Shown here: positions 1-11,274 of the stretch, one piece after another
Numbering within the stretch: position 1 is the stretch's first letter
Layout: every line of letters begins with the position of its first letter
Notes under the pieces: model-generated
Seen by the model: only the letters and a program-made list of their open reading frames with translations
What the model was told of the DNA's origin: nothing
The model's database searches: none
Origin: Oopsacas minuta
Lineage: Eukaryota > Porifera > Hexactinellida > Lyssacinosida > Leucopsacidae
DNA length: 64,000 nt
Direction: 5' to 3'
NCBI GenBank assembly: GCA_024704765.1
Contig: JAKMXF010000343.1
Span: forward strand, 248,001-312,000
Translations under genes and position numbers: made by a program

Positions 1-62
1 CAGGAGATAAGAATAACTTCTTATAAATTATATTTTCACATATTAGAAGATTTTAATTCTCA

Positions 63-1340
63 ATGCATAAACGTAATACCCGCAGAACCAAGAATACACC
101 CAGCACTAAATCTCCAAAAGCACTCAACATAATCTCTTCCATCAAAAACTACATAGGAATCGATGAGAATTTTCTTCTCCAAGATCTCATATATTCTCCC
201 TCTTTCTCATGGCTGACCTGTGCTATCCTACTGCCAATCGAGCTAATACTAAATATCCTAGTGATAAATCATGTGAAGTATACAGAAATAGATTGGGAAG
301 CTTATATGCACGAAGTAGAAGGTTTTATCAATGGCACATTGGATTATGCTAAGTTAAACGGTTCGACAGGTCCTTTAGTATACCCAGCTGGATTTGTTTA
401 TATATTTTCTGTGCTTTATAGTATCACAGATTGCGGACGTATTATACCTCTAGCACAGTATATTTTCGCCGGAATATACCTCGTAAACTTAGTTGTCATA
501 TTTCGCATTTACTTGAAAAGCACTGATCTTCCCCCGTACATGTATTTGCTGCTAAGTTGTACTGCTTATCGAATTCATTCAATTTACATTCTAAGGTTAT
601 TTAATGATACGATTGCAATGCTATTTCTTTACTCAGCTGTTTATGCATTCCTATCTAACAGATGGTTGTTAGGATGTGTAGTATATAGTTTAGGTGTGTC
701 TGTTAAGATGAATGTGTTACTTTTCGCGCCTGGATTATTGGTACTATTGCTGCAGTTCAATTCACCGATTCGTACGGTTTGTTACTTGTCCGTTTGTGCT
801 GTTACTCAGCTTATATTAGGTCTCCCTTTCTTACTGACATACCCTGTGAATTATATGAGCCGTGCTTTTCAGTTTAATCGAATATTCTTATACAAATGGA
901 CGGTTAATTGGAGGTTTTTACCTGAAGAAATTTTCCATGATAGATTATTCCATATCACTTTAATAACTGTTCTTATTGTAATTCTATCTGCTTTATATTA
1001 CTTCAAATGGAGTAAACCAATATACTCCCCTCTTATTTGTTTTAAAAGAATCTCACAGAAAGGAGAATTCTCTAAAAGTGTGAATTGTCACATTTTGTTT
1101 GTTCTATTTACTTCAAACTTTTGTGGAATAGCATTTTCAAGGACTTTACATTTCCAATTTTATGTTTGGTATTTCCATACATTACATTTTCTGGTTTGGA
1201 AGAGACGCTGTCCTGTCGCGTTAGCAGTATGTCTTTTGGGATTAATAGAACTTTCTTACAAGATATTCCCTTCTACCTATTGGAGTTCTGCTATTTTACA
1301 GTTATCTCATGTTATTATATTGGTGATGCAGTTTTTCTAA
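63..1340 (+). CDS. ALG3: Dol-P-Man:Man5GlcNAc2-PP-Dol alpha-1,3-mannosyltransferase
   Basis: This is an intact single-exon frame of 425 residues, close to the usual ALG3 length of about 440. The enzyme sits in the ER membrane and adds the first luminal alpha-1,3-linked mannose to the dolichol-linked oligosaccharide, using dolichyl-phosphate mannose. The N-terminal luminal segment carries the family's characteristic run, with DWEAYMHEVEGF near residue 79 followed by GPLVYPAGFVYIF, an almost exact ALG3 signature. Many hydrophobic segments follow, as expected for a GT-C type multi-spanning transferase. The ATG at 63 is the first in frame and is preceded by AT-rich leader. The protein ends at a TAA 350 bp before the ADAR start on the same strand. 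No introns are needed. Confidence 0.93.
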   Translation: MHKRNTRRTKNTPSTKSPKALNIISSIKNYIGIDENFLLQDLIYSPSFSWLTCAILLPIELILNILVINHVKYTEIDWEAYMHEVEGFINGTLDYAKLNGSTGPLVYPAGFVYIFSVLYSITDCGRIIPLAQYIFAGIYLVNLVVIFRIYLKSTDLPPYMYLLLSCTAYRIHSIYILRLFNDTIAMLFLYSAVYAFLSNRWLLGCVVYSLGVSVKMNVLLFAPGLLVLLLQFNSPIRTVCYLSVCAVTQLILGLPFLLTYPVNYMSRAFQFNRIFLYKWTVNWRFLPEEIFHDRLFHITLITVLIVILSALYYFKWSKPIYSPLICFKRISQKGEFSKSVNCHILFVLFTSNFCGIAFSRTLHFQFYVWYFHTLHFLVWKRRCPVALAVCLLGLIELSYKIFPSTYWSSAILQLSHVIILVMQFF

Positions 1341-1690
1341 TTGTATTATTTGTGTCAATAGCTTTTGATTATAATTGTTGAGGTTTCAATAGTATACGAA
1401 TTTGCAATTCCTTCAATTACTCAAAAGTTAATGCTATTTTCATGCCATTTTCATAACAAGCTCATGTCATATGTAAACAGTACAAAAGTATATGAACTTT
1501 CTACACGATTTGCAATACTGCTTAGGACCCTCGTTGGTAAAGTTACGAGAAATATCCTATCATTTACAAAGGACAACTGCCCTGCAGCAGTGTGTCTGTT
1601 ATTCGGAAGTTCCGCTATACTTACATGTCCTTCGTTCCTATCATGCACGTATTACTTACATATAAATTCTAATACAATATAGCCTTTATT

Positions 1691-4600
1691 ATGGCAACAG
1701 AATCTACATCAGAAGCTAACGATGATAGTCTTATTATAGTCCATGTATACGGCCTACCTGATGAGAAAACTGATGGTTTCAAAATTAAAACTGAAGCAGA
1801 ACCTATAAATACTAATACCATGAAAGATACCGTGGGTAAGCCTATAGCTCCGAGTGATTTTTTGAAGCAATTTCATCCGTTTGGAGAGGAGAATAAATCA
1901 CTGAATACTCCAAAATTTAGCTCCAGGGATATTACAACAGACTCAATGGCTTCTAAACCAAGAGCTCCATATTTTCATACACCACGTCCTCACTTGTCTA
2001 TGCGACCACCGGTTGTTATACAAACACATAATAATATAAATTCTCCATTAGCTCGCCCTATTCCACCTCAGAATAATATAAGAGTGCTACATCAACCAAA
2101 CGTTTGTCAACCAAATTTTCAAACAACTCATCGCCAGCAACAACCCCCTATACATCAAGTGACAAGGAATGTGGACCAGGGACGAGCCCCATCTCGTACA
2201 CCGTTAGCCCCTCATGAGCTTATAAAAGGGAGAAAGGACCAACCCAGACCAAGTTTCCCAAAAAGTCATCAACTGATACCTCCTGTGGTTGTTCAACAAC
2301 AAAGTAACGAATCTTCGCATCCAATGGAGCACTCTTCAACTTGGAACCGTGGGCCGTTACCCCCTCATGAGTTCTTAAGATCCACAGGGCAAATCAAGCA
2401 TAATCCCCGGCCAAACTTCCAAAGATCTCATAAAACAATAGATAGCACTTCGCTAATACATACATCTAGCTATACTCCCCCAATTGATAGGGGTATGTCA
2501 CGTGTACCATTAGCTCCTCATCAGCTTATCAATAAGACAGGGTTATCTACTAGATTCACTTCTAATAATGCACACATCCAATTCCCAACACCGCCTGTCC
2601 ATCGATCAGCTGATCACGAGCACTCACGCAGTCGTTCATATACAGAAACACATCAAATTAGTAGAGAGGTTAGGCCGACAGCTAGACAACATGCACGAAC
2701 AGTTCCTTTAGCGCCACACGAAATATTGCAAGCTCCTACTTCCTCACAACAAACTCCATCTCAAATCCTTCCAAAGAATAGTATAAGACAACAAATTATT
2801 GACTACTTAAGAAGCGAAAGTATAGCGCAGACAGCTCTCAAAATTTCTAAAGACATAAACCAGCAGAAATTGGAAGTTCAGGTTATTCTTGACTCTCTAA
2901 CTCAGCAGTCTATTGTATTTATAGCAAATACTACACGACCATCCACATACTCAATTAACAGCTCTTCCCCCGTATCTCCATACACTCAACAAAAACGGCC
3001 TCTATCACTAACAGAATCTAATTTAGTATCAAACAATTCTAAGCGTATTGATACTACTGCGAAAGATTTCAATATGGACCCTGTTAGCCTATTAGCACAT
3101 TTATGTAGTAGAGACAGAATACCTCTTATCTATCAAGTAGTAGATAGCCAACAGAAGGGAAGTAAAGTAGAGTTCGTTATGGAAGTTCATGTAGGAGATA
3201 AGAAGTACACCGCTAGTGGTAGTAATAAGAAAAATGCTAAAAAGGATGTTTCTGATATTGCTCTTAAAGATATGCTAGTGCATGGTAAGTAGTAGTACAG
3301 TCAAATCCCGTAATGTCAAACACGGATATATCAAAATACCTGCTTATACCGAAGTAATTATCGCGATCCCTTGAGCGTCGATATAACAGGAGTTGACTAT
3401 ATGTATGTTACTTTGACGGTTTGGGACCATACGTATTGGTATAATGTAAGACCTCGATATATCCGAGTTCAATTTGACTGTATTTCTAATTTAGGACATA
3501 CTAATGTTGATCTGAAGATGATATCATATGTTGGACAGGTCCATCTAGCTAACTTCCATTCAGAGATAGCAGCGAGATCTCAGGAGTTCTTCCTGTATCT
3601 TATATCACATGTACCTGAAGCACAAACAGGACGAAAGGTGATTTAACAATTCTAGAAATATGTCAGTGGAATCTCGTTAATACGAACACCAACAGACCTC
3701 AATTGTTCGCTTTATCCCCAATTCGTGTTAACAGTGTTAGTATTAACGAAGTTTCACTGTATTCATTTTCGAGACTTTTTATCATGATCTTCATACTTGC
3801 CAACCTGAGTGAGAAAAGAGCGGACGGAAGGTGTAAATTTAGCGGTAGGACATCGCGGGACGTAGTATATTTGTGTTAGACTGGACTACAAAATCGGGAC
3901 AATTGAGGTTCTTGGTAAGTTCTGGCTGGAGATTACCCTCATTGCTCTCAACGGATGTCCGAAAGAGCGGGACAGTTGGCAAGTATATGATCTTGTGAAT
4001 GTGCTGTAAATATTATATAACTGTGTTTAGGTATTTGCTTGTATTTTCCTTGAGACCCCAGACAATCAATTCCAGATAGTTTCAGTTGGTTCTGGGACCC
4101 GTTGCTGTGCAGGATCTGTTATAAGCTGTAGTGGTGACGTCATTCACGATACACACGCTGAAATAATGGCTAGAAGAGCTCTAATACGTTACTTAATGCA
4201 TAATCTTAAAGGCTATTATAATCAGGAATCATCTGGAGATATGTTTGAGGAGGGAGACTATTCTTTGAGCATTAGAGATGGATTTAAATTCCATTTATAT
4301 ATATCACATGCTCCTTGTGGTGATAGTGCTATATTCGTTAGGTAGGCATTTAATAATAGAGCAGTACAGTCGAATCCTATTAAGCGGGTTCTCTTGTATA
4401 TTATCTCATAAATACCTTCTAGGAGTGATTTAGAAAATACAGAATGCCATCCTGACGGCTCCCACAATCCCACCCGTACCAACAAGAACCAAGGACTACT
4501 TCGTACCAAGATAGAGGAAGGAGAAGGTACTCTCCCTTGTGACGACATTCCACAGACCGTAGATGGGATCCTAAGAGGATCTCGTGTTAGAGTTATGTCA

Positions 4601-5182
4601 TGTTCTGATAAAGTGGGTCGATGGAATGTGGTTGGATTACAAGGTGCTTTGCTAAGCAATTTCATAGAACCTGTGTATCTTAGTAGTATAACGCTAGGTA
4701 CACTGTATCATCATGGACATTTGTCTAGGGCAGTTTGTTGTAGATTTCAACACCCTGATCTTGTGGACCACTTGCACCCACCCTTTAGAGTGGTGCACCC
4801 TCTGCTTGGTACTGTTCCGGGTAATGAGGAGATCAAGCGACACGTTGGGAAGGCTTCCACCGGAAGTTTGAATTGGACACCATTCGATGAGAACCCAGAA
4901 TTCCTTGATGGAGGTACGGGTCGACCTACATCAAAATTTATCCTGAAATTAGACCAATTGAATTCTAAATCACGATTATCAAAAGTATCATTCCTAAAAG
5001 AATTCCGTGAGCTATGTTACTTATCAGGACATGATTATTTACTAGATCTTAATTACAGAGCTTGTAAGGATGAAGCTAGGAGCTACCAGCAAACGAAACA
5101 AAGTCTATTACATTTCTGCAAAAAGGTAGAGTTTGGAGTATGGACTAGCATGCCTCGGGAGGTTGACGAGTTTACTGTGTGA
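1691..5182 (+). CDS. ADAR: Double-stranded RNA-specific adenosine deaminase (ADAR family)
   Basis: Four exons join in frame: 1691-3284, 3495-3637, 4076-4341 and 4423-5182, giving 920 residues. The enzyme deaminates adenosine to inosine in duplex RNA. A Pro/His/Gln-rich N-terminus with four or five copies of a PLAPHE-like motif is followed by a winged-helix segment resembling a Z-alpha/Z-beta domain (about 362-422), one dsRNA-binding domain (about 460-531) and the deaminase domain. The zinc and catalytic residues are present: H606 and E608 in THAEIMARRAL, C660 in APCGDS and C728 in MSCSDK, so this is an active-type ADAR rather than an ADAD pseudo-enzyme. The winged helix lacks the classic Z-DNA contact residues. 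The 3' end of exon 3 is the least certain join. Introns 1 and 2 hold family A and C elements. Confidence 0.88.
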
Positions 5183-6475
5183 TAGTAAAACGAGCGGTGA
5201 GACGTTCGATTTACTATCACGTCTTAGTTATTAGAATTAACAAATCATGGATACAACTTCGGTATAATGGAATGTGGTATCTAGGAAATACCTCTAATCC
5301 GGATGTATTTTCTAGATATACATATTCTACTTCTCTTTCTCCGATTGGAATTATATCCATGGTTTACTAATACTAATATCTCAACCTCCATAATCTCAGA
5401 TATTTGCATCAGTTATACCCATTTCATTTTGACTTTCTTACTGTTTGTTTTACTCTCACAAACTAGCACATTCATTCGCTTATCCCTCAAGTTATCGAGG
5501 GCTAGTTTACTACAGTTTGCTTCATCAGTTTGTTTCTTAAACCCTTTATCTAACTCTTGTTTATTTGAGTTTGCTGTCAGCTATATTATTACGTCAATCA
5601 TGAAGATTGTACCCCAACAGTATATTCTTGAATTCTGCTCCATTAACAACAATTTGATTTGAGGTAATCTTATTACTTTCTATTTAGTCATAGAATATTG
5701 TAGGAATTTCCAATGGAAATACTAATTGAAAGTACATTATACCTCAAGTGGACTAAACTCTAATTTAATTGCAATTTCGACTACATTCCTTATCACCTAT
5801 ATGTTACTAAGGTAATCACATGAGATGGTGCAATATAATTTATCATGTGGCTGTCTCTTTGAGTTTATCAGGCGGTTAAATTCATGTTTTGTCCAACACG
5901 ATTTATCAATTTATACTTTAGAACTTCCAATGTTATACGTATGTTACGAATCGCTACTTATTTTATACAAAAGTGTGACATGAGAATTCTCAGCATGGAT
6001 GTATTCAATTTGAGTTGGCGAAACAACATTTTTGTCTCCCAACTCATTCAAATTTATTTCACCAAGTCATTCATCTTGCCATTACCAACTTATTCAAGAT
6101 TTGATACAGCTACAAGGTTGTCTACTCAATGTTTTACTGACTTTAACAATGTTTAATGAGGTCAAATAAGGCAAAATGAATACTGGTACGAACATTATAG
6201 TATGCAGTCATGATATACACATGTCCATATAAACTTGCCCAATTAATTAAATAACGAACTTCAGTGAAATTCGCATACCGTCTGCAATGGACAAACTCTA
6301 GCAGGCTTCAATACATGAATTACTCTTGTGTCACCAACTTATAGGAACTTGTATGGCTGAAAGTGCTCTCCATTCAAAATCTATTATGCTATAGATTATG
6401 CTAGTACAAATTATACCAATAGCTAACAAGTATAAATACAGTATAATTATTTTGTAAGAGTATAGTAGTGTATCC
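5183..6475. other. ADAR-MALT1 intergenic region
   Basis: About 1.3 kb of AT-rich sequence between the ADAR stop and the MALT1 start. Open frames of 60-120 codons occur at 5303-5662 and 5884-6156, but they are low-complexity, resemble nothing I know and lack neighbouring splice logic. It presumably holds the ADAR 3' UTR and the MALT1 promoter; I see no RNA gene or repeat family here. Confidence 0.5.
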
Positions 6476-9145
6476 ATGGAAACCAAACCGGAGAAAAGGA
6501 TTTTCACTTATATGTCTGATCTTGGACCAGAAAGATTAACAAGATTAGCAGAGACACTTGATGTCATTCAGCCTGAAGAACACAATTGGAGAAGATTAGT
6601 GAAATATCTCAGAGAATTCCATTTCGAGTATAGAGACTATGAAATAGAGAATTTCGCGAAAGAAATCGCATGTCTGAACGGCAGCCCATCGTCCGCGCTT
6701 CTTAACGACATGATTGAACGTCGTGTCCCTCTCTCAGTTTTCAGAGAAATTTTGAAATTAATGAAACACTTACCTGCTCTGGAAATGCTGGGCGTACGAG
6801 AGAAACCTAGTATTACATTAGAACCACAGAGAATACATCAAAAAGTGGAGGGTGACCATTTAAGCATTGAATTTAAAGCATACGGTATTCCTAGACCAAA
6901 TTATCAATGGTATAAACGTAATGAGAATGAATGGCGAATGATAACTGAACGCCAGAAACGGACAGAGTTACTTTTTGAAAGATTAACTATACATGATAAT
7001 GGAGAGTATAGATGCTTAGCAATTAACGAGAAGGGGGAGGAATACACGAAAACGGTTACAATTCATGTGCAAAGCAACAGTTCTACAACTTATCTAAAGC
7101 CTAAACTGCCGTCTGAGATTTCCGTTTATGAGCATGAACCATTGAGAATTGACGTAACCCTAGATGCCCCGAATTGTGTGTGGAATTATATTTGGTATAG
7201 AAGTCCTAAACATGCGATGAATGCTCGTTCTAATACAGCTCACCAACTCCCAAACCAAATCACCCCTAGCCTGTACATACCGACTACTACAATTAATGAT
7301 GCTGGATGTTACTACTGCTGTATATTCAACTCTGTTCATCAACTCTATTCAGATGCTTGTTTGGTTACAGTTGTACAACTTAGCTATTCTCTTCCCTCTT
7401 CACCGCCTTACGTCACTCCTGCTGTCCATTTAGCCAAAAATGACTCGTCTAGTATTGGCCTAGGATACCCTGATTTGTCATATAAACGGAGACCACCTGG
7501 AGCCAGTAACAGTAACATTTCCAACCCTCCTTCTTATAGGGATGATTGGGATTCCCAGCCTGATTTAGGGTCTCGTACTTGCTCAGACTCCTCGACAAGA
7601 CCTGGGGGTAACCATCGAACCAAATCTCCGACTATATTCGATATCGATACCGACTTGAATATTCAAATTGACTGTAACGGCGATTCTATCTTGAAAGAGG
7701 CGCCATTAGATGTAACTCTACATTTAAAACATTTTCAAGCTGAGCACGATCTAGGTGCTACTTACCAATGGTATTTCATCCCCCTGGATAACCCAGGAGC
7801 AGCTCCTAGACTCAAAGAAAATTGGAAAGAGCGTGAGTGCACATTTAAAGTCTTAACAAAAGATTTCTATGGCTCATATATCTGTGTACAATTACTGAGT
7901 GATAATACTAAGAGAGTATCTTTGAGAACGAAGGTTTGTCCACCGGGAACTGATAAGTGTAGAGATAAGGTAGCATTGCTTATTGGTAATCAAAAGTATC
8001 GTGAACAAGTTTTCACGCTTCATCTCCCTGAGTCTGATACGCGTGATCTAGCAGGTAGATTACGATCACTCGGTTTTCGTGTGGTAACGCTAGTTAACCT
8101 TAACAGCAAGGACATGCGTATCGCCATTAAGCACTACGTTAAGCTGCTTAACACTGGCGTATATGCACTATTCTATTACGGAGGTCATGGCTTTGAGAAG
8201 GACGGTGAGAACTATCTTATGGGGGTAGAGTCGTCACGTGAATATAAGATAGAACATTGTATAGAAGCTAAATGGATTCGTGAACAGATGGCGTCACGTA
8301 ACGCAAGGCTTAACATGATGATATTAGATATGTGCAGAACTAAAGTGGTGAATACTTCAGCTTCATCGCCTCTACCTTTACGTATGCATCATCCTGAATT
8401 AGATAATGCTCCGCATATTATAGCATATTCATGTTCACCGTCCTGTCAGGCGTTTGAACGACCAGCTGATGAGAATTCTATATATATGACTGAGCTATTG
8501 AAATGTATAGGAGAACCGTACCGTGTTGAGAATTTGTTAGTTGAAGTTAGCACGCGTGTTTGTGAAGTTGGGAAGGAAACAGGAGTCCCGGAGTTTAGCT
8601 GGATGCATCCGTTCTTTAAAACGAACTTAACAGAAGCATTCTCCCTACATGATCCCATAGACACAGACAATCGGTATAAAGAGGACTACGAATTGATAGC
8701 TCAGAGATGGCAAGAAGTACACAAATGTCCTCCTAAGCAGGTTATACAATCAGATGATGGGATACTTGTATTACGACTACATTTTGATGCTGAACACTCT
8801 AATGTACTGTTAATTGGCATTGAGAATATGGTGGGATCTTTATCACGTACTGAGATTGTATCACTACAACTAGAAGTTTATCATGATTATCCTTCAGCCG
8901 TTCAGCTGTATAGCGTAACTTGTGAAAATCTCGACGAATTCACCTGCCAAGGTGCACTACTCCCCGAGGTCAATAATCCACTAGCTCGCTATCGAATACC
9001 AGATCTACAGCTATTCCAATGGGGGATGAAATTTGTATTTACAGTCGTCTACCAAAACGATGGATCTACAATTCAAAAACATATCAAATTTGTACCCAAT
9101 CCTTCACCTCTCTATGCTAAGCTAATACACAGACAAGACACCTAA
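6476..9145 (+). CDS. MALT1: Paracaspase MALT1
   Basis: A single-exon frame of 889 residues carries the full MALT1 layout. An N-terminal death-like helical region (about 10-100) is followed by two immunoglobulin-like domains (about 110-200 and 205-300), a Ser/Pro-rich linker, a further Ig-like segment, the caspase-like p20 domain starting near DKVALLIGNQKY, and a C-terminal Ig-like domain. The catalytic dyad is visible: H571 in YYGGHGFEK and C620 in LDMCRT. Their spacing of 49 residues equals that of human MALT1 (H415/C464). MALT1 is an Arg-specific protease and scaffold of the CARMA-BCL10-MALT1 complex in NF-kB signalling. The ATG at 6476 opens the frame. The lack of introns contrasts with vertebrate MALT1 and could mean an old retrocopy or intron loss. 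Confidence 0.93.
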   Translation: METKPEKRIFTYMSDLGPERLTRLAETLDVIQPEEHNWRRLVKYLREFHFEYRDYEIENFAKEIACLNGSPSSALLNDMIERRVPLSVFREILKLMKHLPALEMLGVREKPSITLEPQRIHQKVEGDHLSIEFKAYGIPRPNYQWYKRNENEWRMITERQKRTELLFERLTIHDNGEYRCLAINEKGEEYTKTVTIHVQSNSSTTYLKPKLPSEISVYEHEPLRIDVTLDAPNCVWNYIWYRSPKHAMNARSNTAHQLPNQITPSLYIPTTTINDAGCYYCCIFNSVHQLYSDACLVTVVQLSYSLPSSPPYVTPAVHLAKNDSSSIGLGYPDLSYKRRPPGASNSNISNPPSYRDDWDSQPDLGSRTCSDSSTRPGGNHRTKSPTIFDIDTDLNIQIDCNGDSILKEAPLDVTLHLKHFQAEHDLGATYQWYFIPLDNPGAAPRLKENWKERECTFKVLTKDFYGSYICVQLLSDNTKRVSLRTKVCPPGTDKCRDKVALLIGNQKYREQVFTLHLPESDTRDLAGRLRSLGFRVVTLVNLNSKDMRIAIKHYVKLLNTGVYALFYYGGHGFEKDGENYLMGVESSREYKIEHCIEAKWIREQMASRNARLNMMILDMCRTKVVNTSASSPLPLRMHHPELDNAPHIIAYSCSPSCQAFERPADENSIYMTELLKCIGEPYRVENLLVEVSTRVCEVGKETGVPEFSWMHPFFKTNLTEAFSLHDPIDTDNRYKEDYELIAQRWQEVHKCPPKQVIQSDDGILVLRLHFDAEHSNVLLIGIENMVGSLSRTEIVSLQLEVYHDYPSAVQLYSVTCENLDEFTCQGALLPEVNNPLARYRIPDLQLFQWGMKFVFTVVYQNDGSTIQKHIKFVPNPSPLYAKLIHRQDT

Positions 9146-9381
9146 TGATTGTGTATTCAATGATTTCTCTGTCTACCTGCACTCTGGGACTCAAAAGTAC
9201 AACAAAGAATTAATTATTTTATGTTTGTGTCCATTGAATAATTTGTATAATTTGTATTCAATCCCTAAACTAACAACTTGAATAATATTTATTTGTTGAA
9301 CTAACAAGTCAGTTTGTGGACGGATTTGGGTATACATTATTTATTTTTAGTGGCGAAAATATACCTATAAAGTCCTAATTC

Positions 9382-9497
9382 AGCGGTTCCCAACCTGGGG
9401 TCCACACATGACAGCAGGGCATCCACAAGATCTCAAAATTTTGTATTGCATTCCATTGTGAAGGGTCCACGAGTGAAACAGGTTGGGAACCTCTGTT
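9382..9497. mobile_element. hAT-like inverted-repeat element (family F)
   Basis: The left end CAGCGGTTCCCAACCTGGGG is mirrored by an arm at the right end with GTTGGGAACC, separated by about 75 bp. Ends of the form CAGnGGTTCtCAA are typical of non-autonomous hAT elements. Related sequence lies at 11089-11165 and 17094-17230. Confidence 0.65.
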
Positions 9498-9607
9498 CTA
9501 GTTTTCTACCACGTCCTTTGGGATCAAGAATATATATTATTTTAAGCTAATCCCATGACGTCATGTAATTTAATTAACGCTCTTATCTACTTAGAATTCG
9601 TCTTTCT

Positions 9608-11013
9608 ATGTGCCTTCAGAAAAATAAAAATAGTATTCCAGATAGATGGGGGGATTACTCTAACTTCAAAGGTGTCATAAAGGAATGTAACCTACTTCCT
9701 TGTAAAACACCTCTGAAAAATGCAGTATTCCTGCAGGGATTAGAAGATATGTTGTTGACAGAAGATCAACATTTCACACCAGGAGATTGTTATAAAATGG
9801 TACATGAAATATTCAAACTAAAACTTGAGTTTGTAATTGATTTCACGAACACAAGTCGATATTATTTCAGCGAAAATTTTGAAAAACTTGGTGTGAAGCA
9901 TGTGAAAATTCAATGTGTTGGCAGGTGTATTCCACCTGAAGATGTTTACAAACAGTTCCATATGGCTATGGATACATGTCTACAGCTTGTATCAGCTGAT
10001 GGAGTTATTGCCGTGCATTGTACACACGGTCTCAACCGATCTGGGTTCTTGGTATCTAACTATTTGATGAATAAATTCGGCTATACTATGGAGCAAGCTG
10101 TGGATACTTTCAATACAGCTAGAGGTCATGAAATAGAGCGAGGTGAGTATCTTGATAAGTTGAGGAATGATATGTATCCAGCTCCTAAAGAGAATACTTT
10201 TAAATTTCAGGAACGAAAAGTTGATACTATTGTTACAGATTCAATTACAGTTCCTAAGCCACCAATTAAACAGGATGAATCCAGGTTTGTAATAAACTAA
10301 TAATACATACGTAATTACGTATACTGTGGTCATATCTCGAAAACTATAAGTTTGTTTTATATGCTCAAAATTGTAAAAATGTAGGTCAGAGTATCACCTT
10401 CCCGTTAGCTATTTAACACTATTTGTATGCATGGTTCTGTTTCTTGTGGCCCGATTACCCCTATACGCCAATTCGACCGTATTTCTACGAATAAATTTTA
10501 TCTATTTTATCCCACAGAACTAAAAAACGAGAAACAACAAAATCACATCCTCCATACGATTATTCATATGAACATCAATACCCTCCAAACCGTGATCACC
10601 ATTATCCACGACATCGAGGTCACAATAGAGAATATGCATACCGTGATAGTTACCATGGTAGATACCATGGTAGATACCATGGTAACCACGACCAATACTA
10701 TTCGCATGAACAAAAGTCATACAAGCGTGCTTCATCATCGTCACGTTATACAAAACGCCCCCACAATCGGGATTTGCATCCAGCTCCCTTTCCAAAGTAT
10801 GAACAACCCCGTACTTTCCATGACCCCTCTGTAGACCGTCGTCACTATCATCCTCCCCCTTATTTACCGCCAGAGGCCTGGGGTCCCCCCGCAAACCAGC
10901 CCAGAGGTGCATATAGGATGTACGGTAGACCTCGTGGACCATCTTCTCACAAATATCACAGTAAGTCAAGTGATGTACGCACATACTCTGGTGTTCCTTA
11001 TATTAAGCATTAA
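9608..11013 (+). CDS. DUSP11: RNA 5'-triphosphatase, dual-specificity phosphatase 11 (PIR1)
   Basis: Two exons, 9608-10284 and 10518-11013, join in frame to 390 residues. The protein removes gamma and beta phosphates from 5'-triphosphate RNAs in the nucleus. The N-terminus has the family's PDRWGDYSNFKGVI segment. The active-site loop is HCTHGLNRSG, with catalytic C138, the form shared by DUSP11 and capping-enzyme triphosphatases. There is no guanylyltransferase domain, which argues against a capping enzyme. Exon 2 encodes a Tyr/His/Arg-rich low-complexity tail with three copies of YHGR/YHGN from a tandem DNA repeat at 10651-10690, as in the basic tails of other DUSP11 proteins. The donor CCAG|GTTTGT and acceptor CCCACAG restore the frame. 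Confidence 0.88.
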
Positions 11014-11088
11014 TCTTACATAGAATGCTTGTTATATATCATTTTGTTCTTGAATAATTCTATCAGGATTTTATTCATTATTATTTGA

Positions 11089-11165
11089 GTAGAGTGACGG
11101 ACGAATCACTTGTGGTCCAAGTAGGACAGCTGGGGTCCACGGGTGAAATTGTTGGGAACTGCTGC
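11089..11165. mobile_element. hAT-like element fragment (family F)
   Basis: This is the right half of the family seen at 9382-9497, with GGGGTCCACGGGTGAAA followed by TTGGGAACTGCTG. It lies about 110 bp before the PSMD1 start. Confidence 0.55.
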
Positions 11166-11274
11166 AGTAGATTCTCCTTTATAAGAATATAAGGTGTCAT
11201 TTGTATAACTAATTTTCCATGTTCCATTCTTTATCCAATTTCTTAAAGTATTTTTCAAGTTAGCAAAGAACAGA

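Noticed and set aside
1365-1682. Open frame of 105 codons between ALG3 and ADAR
   Set aside because: Cysteine- and serine-rich random-looking sequence, no family resemblance; more likely ALG3 3' UTR and ADAR promoter.
3371-3494. First part of the open frame at 3371-3646 as ADAR coding sequence
   Set aside because: It is family A element sequence; coding begins after the TTTAG at 3494.
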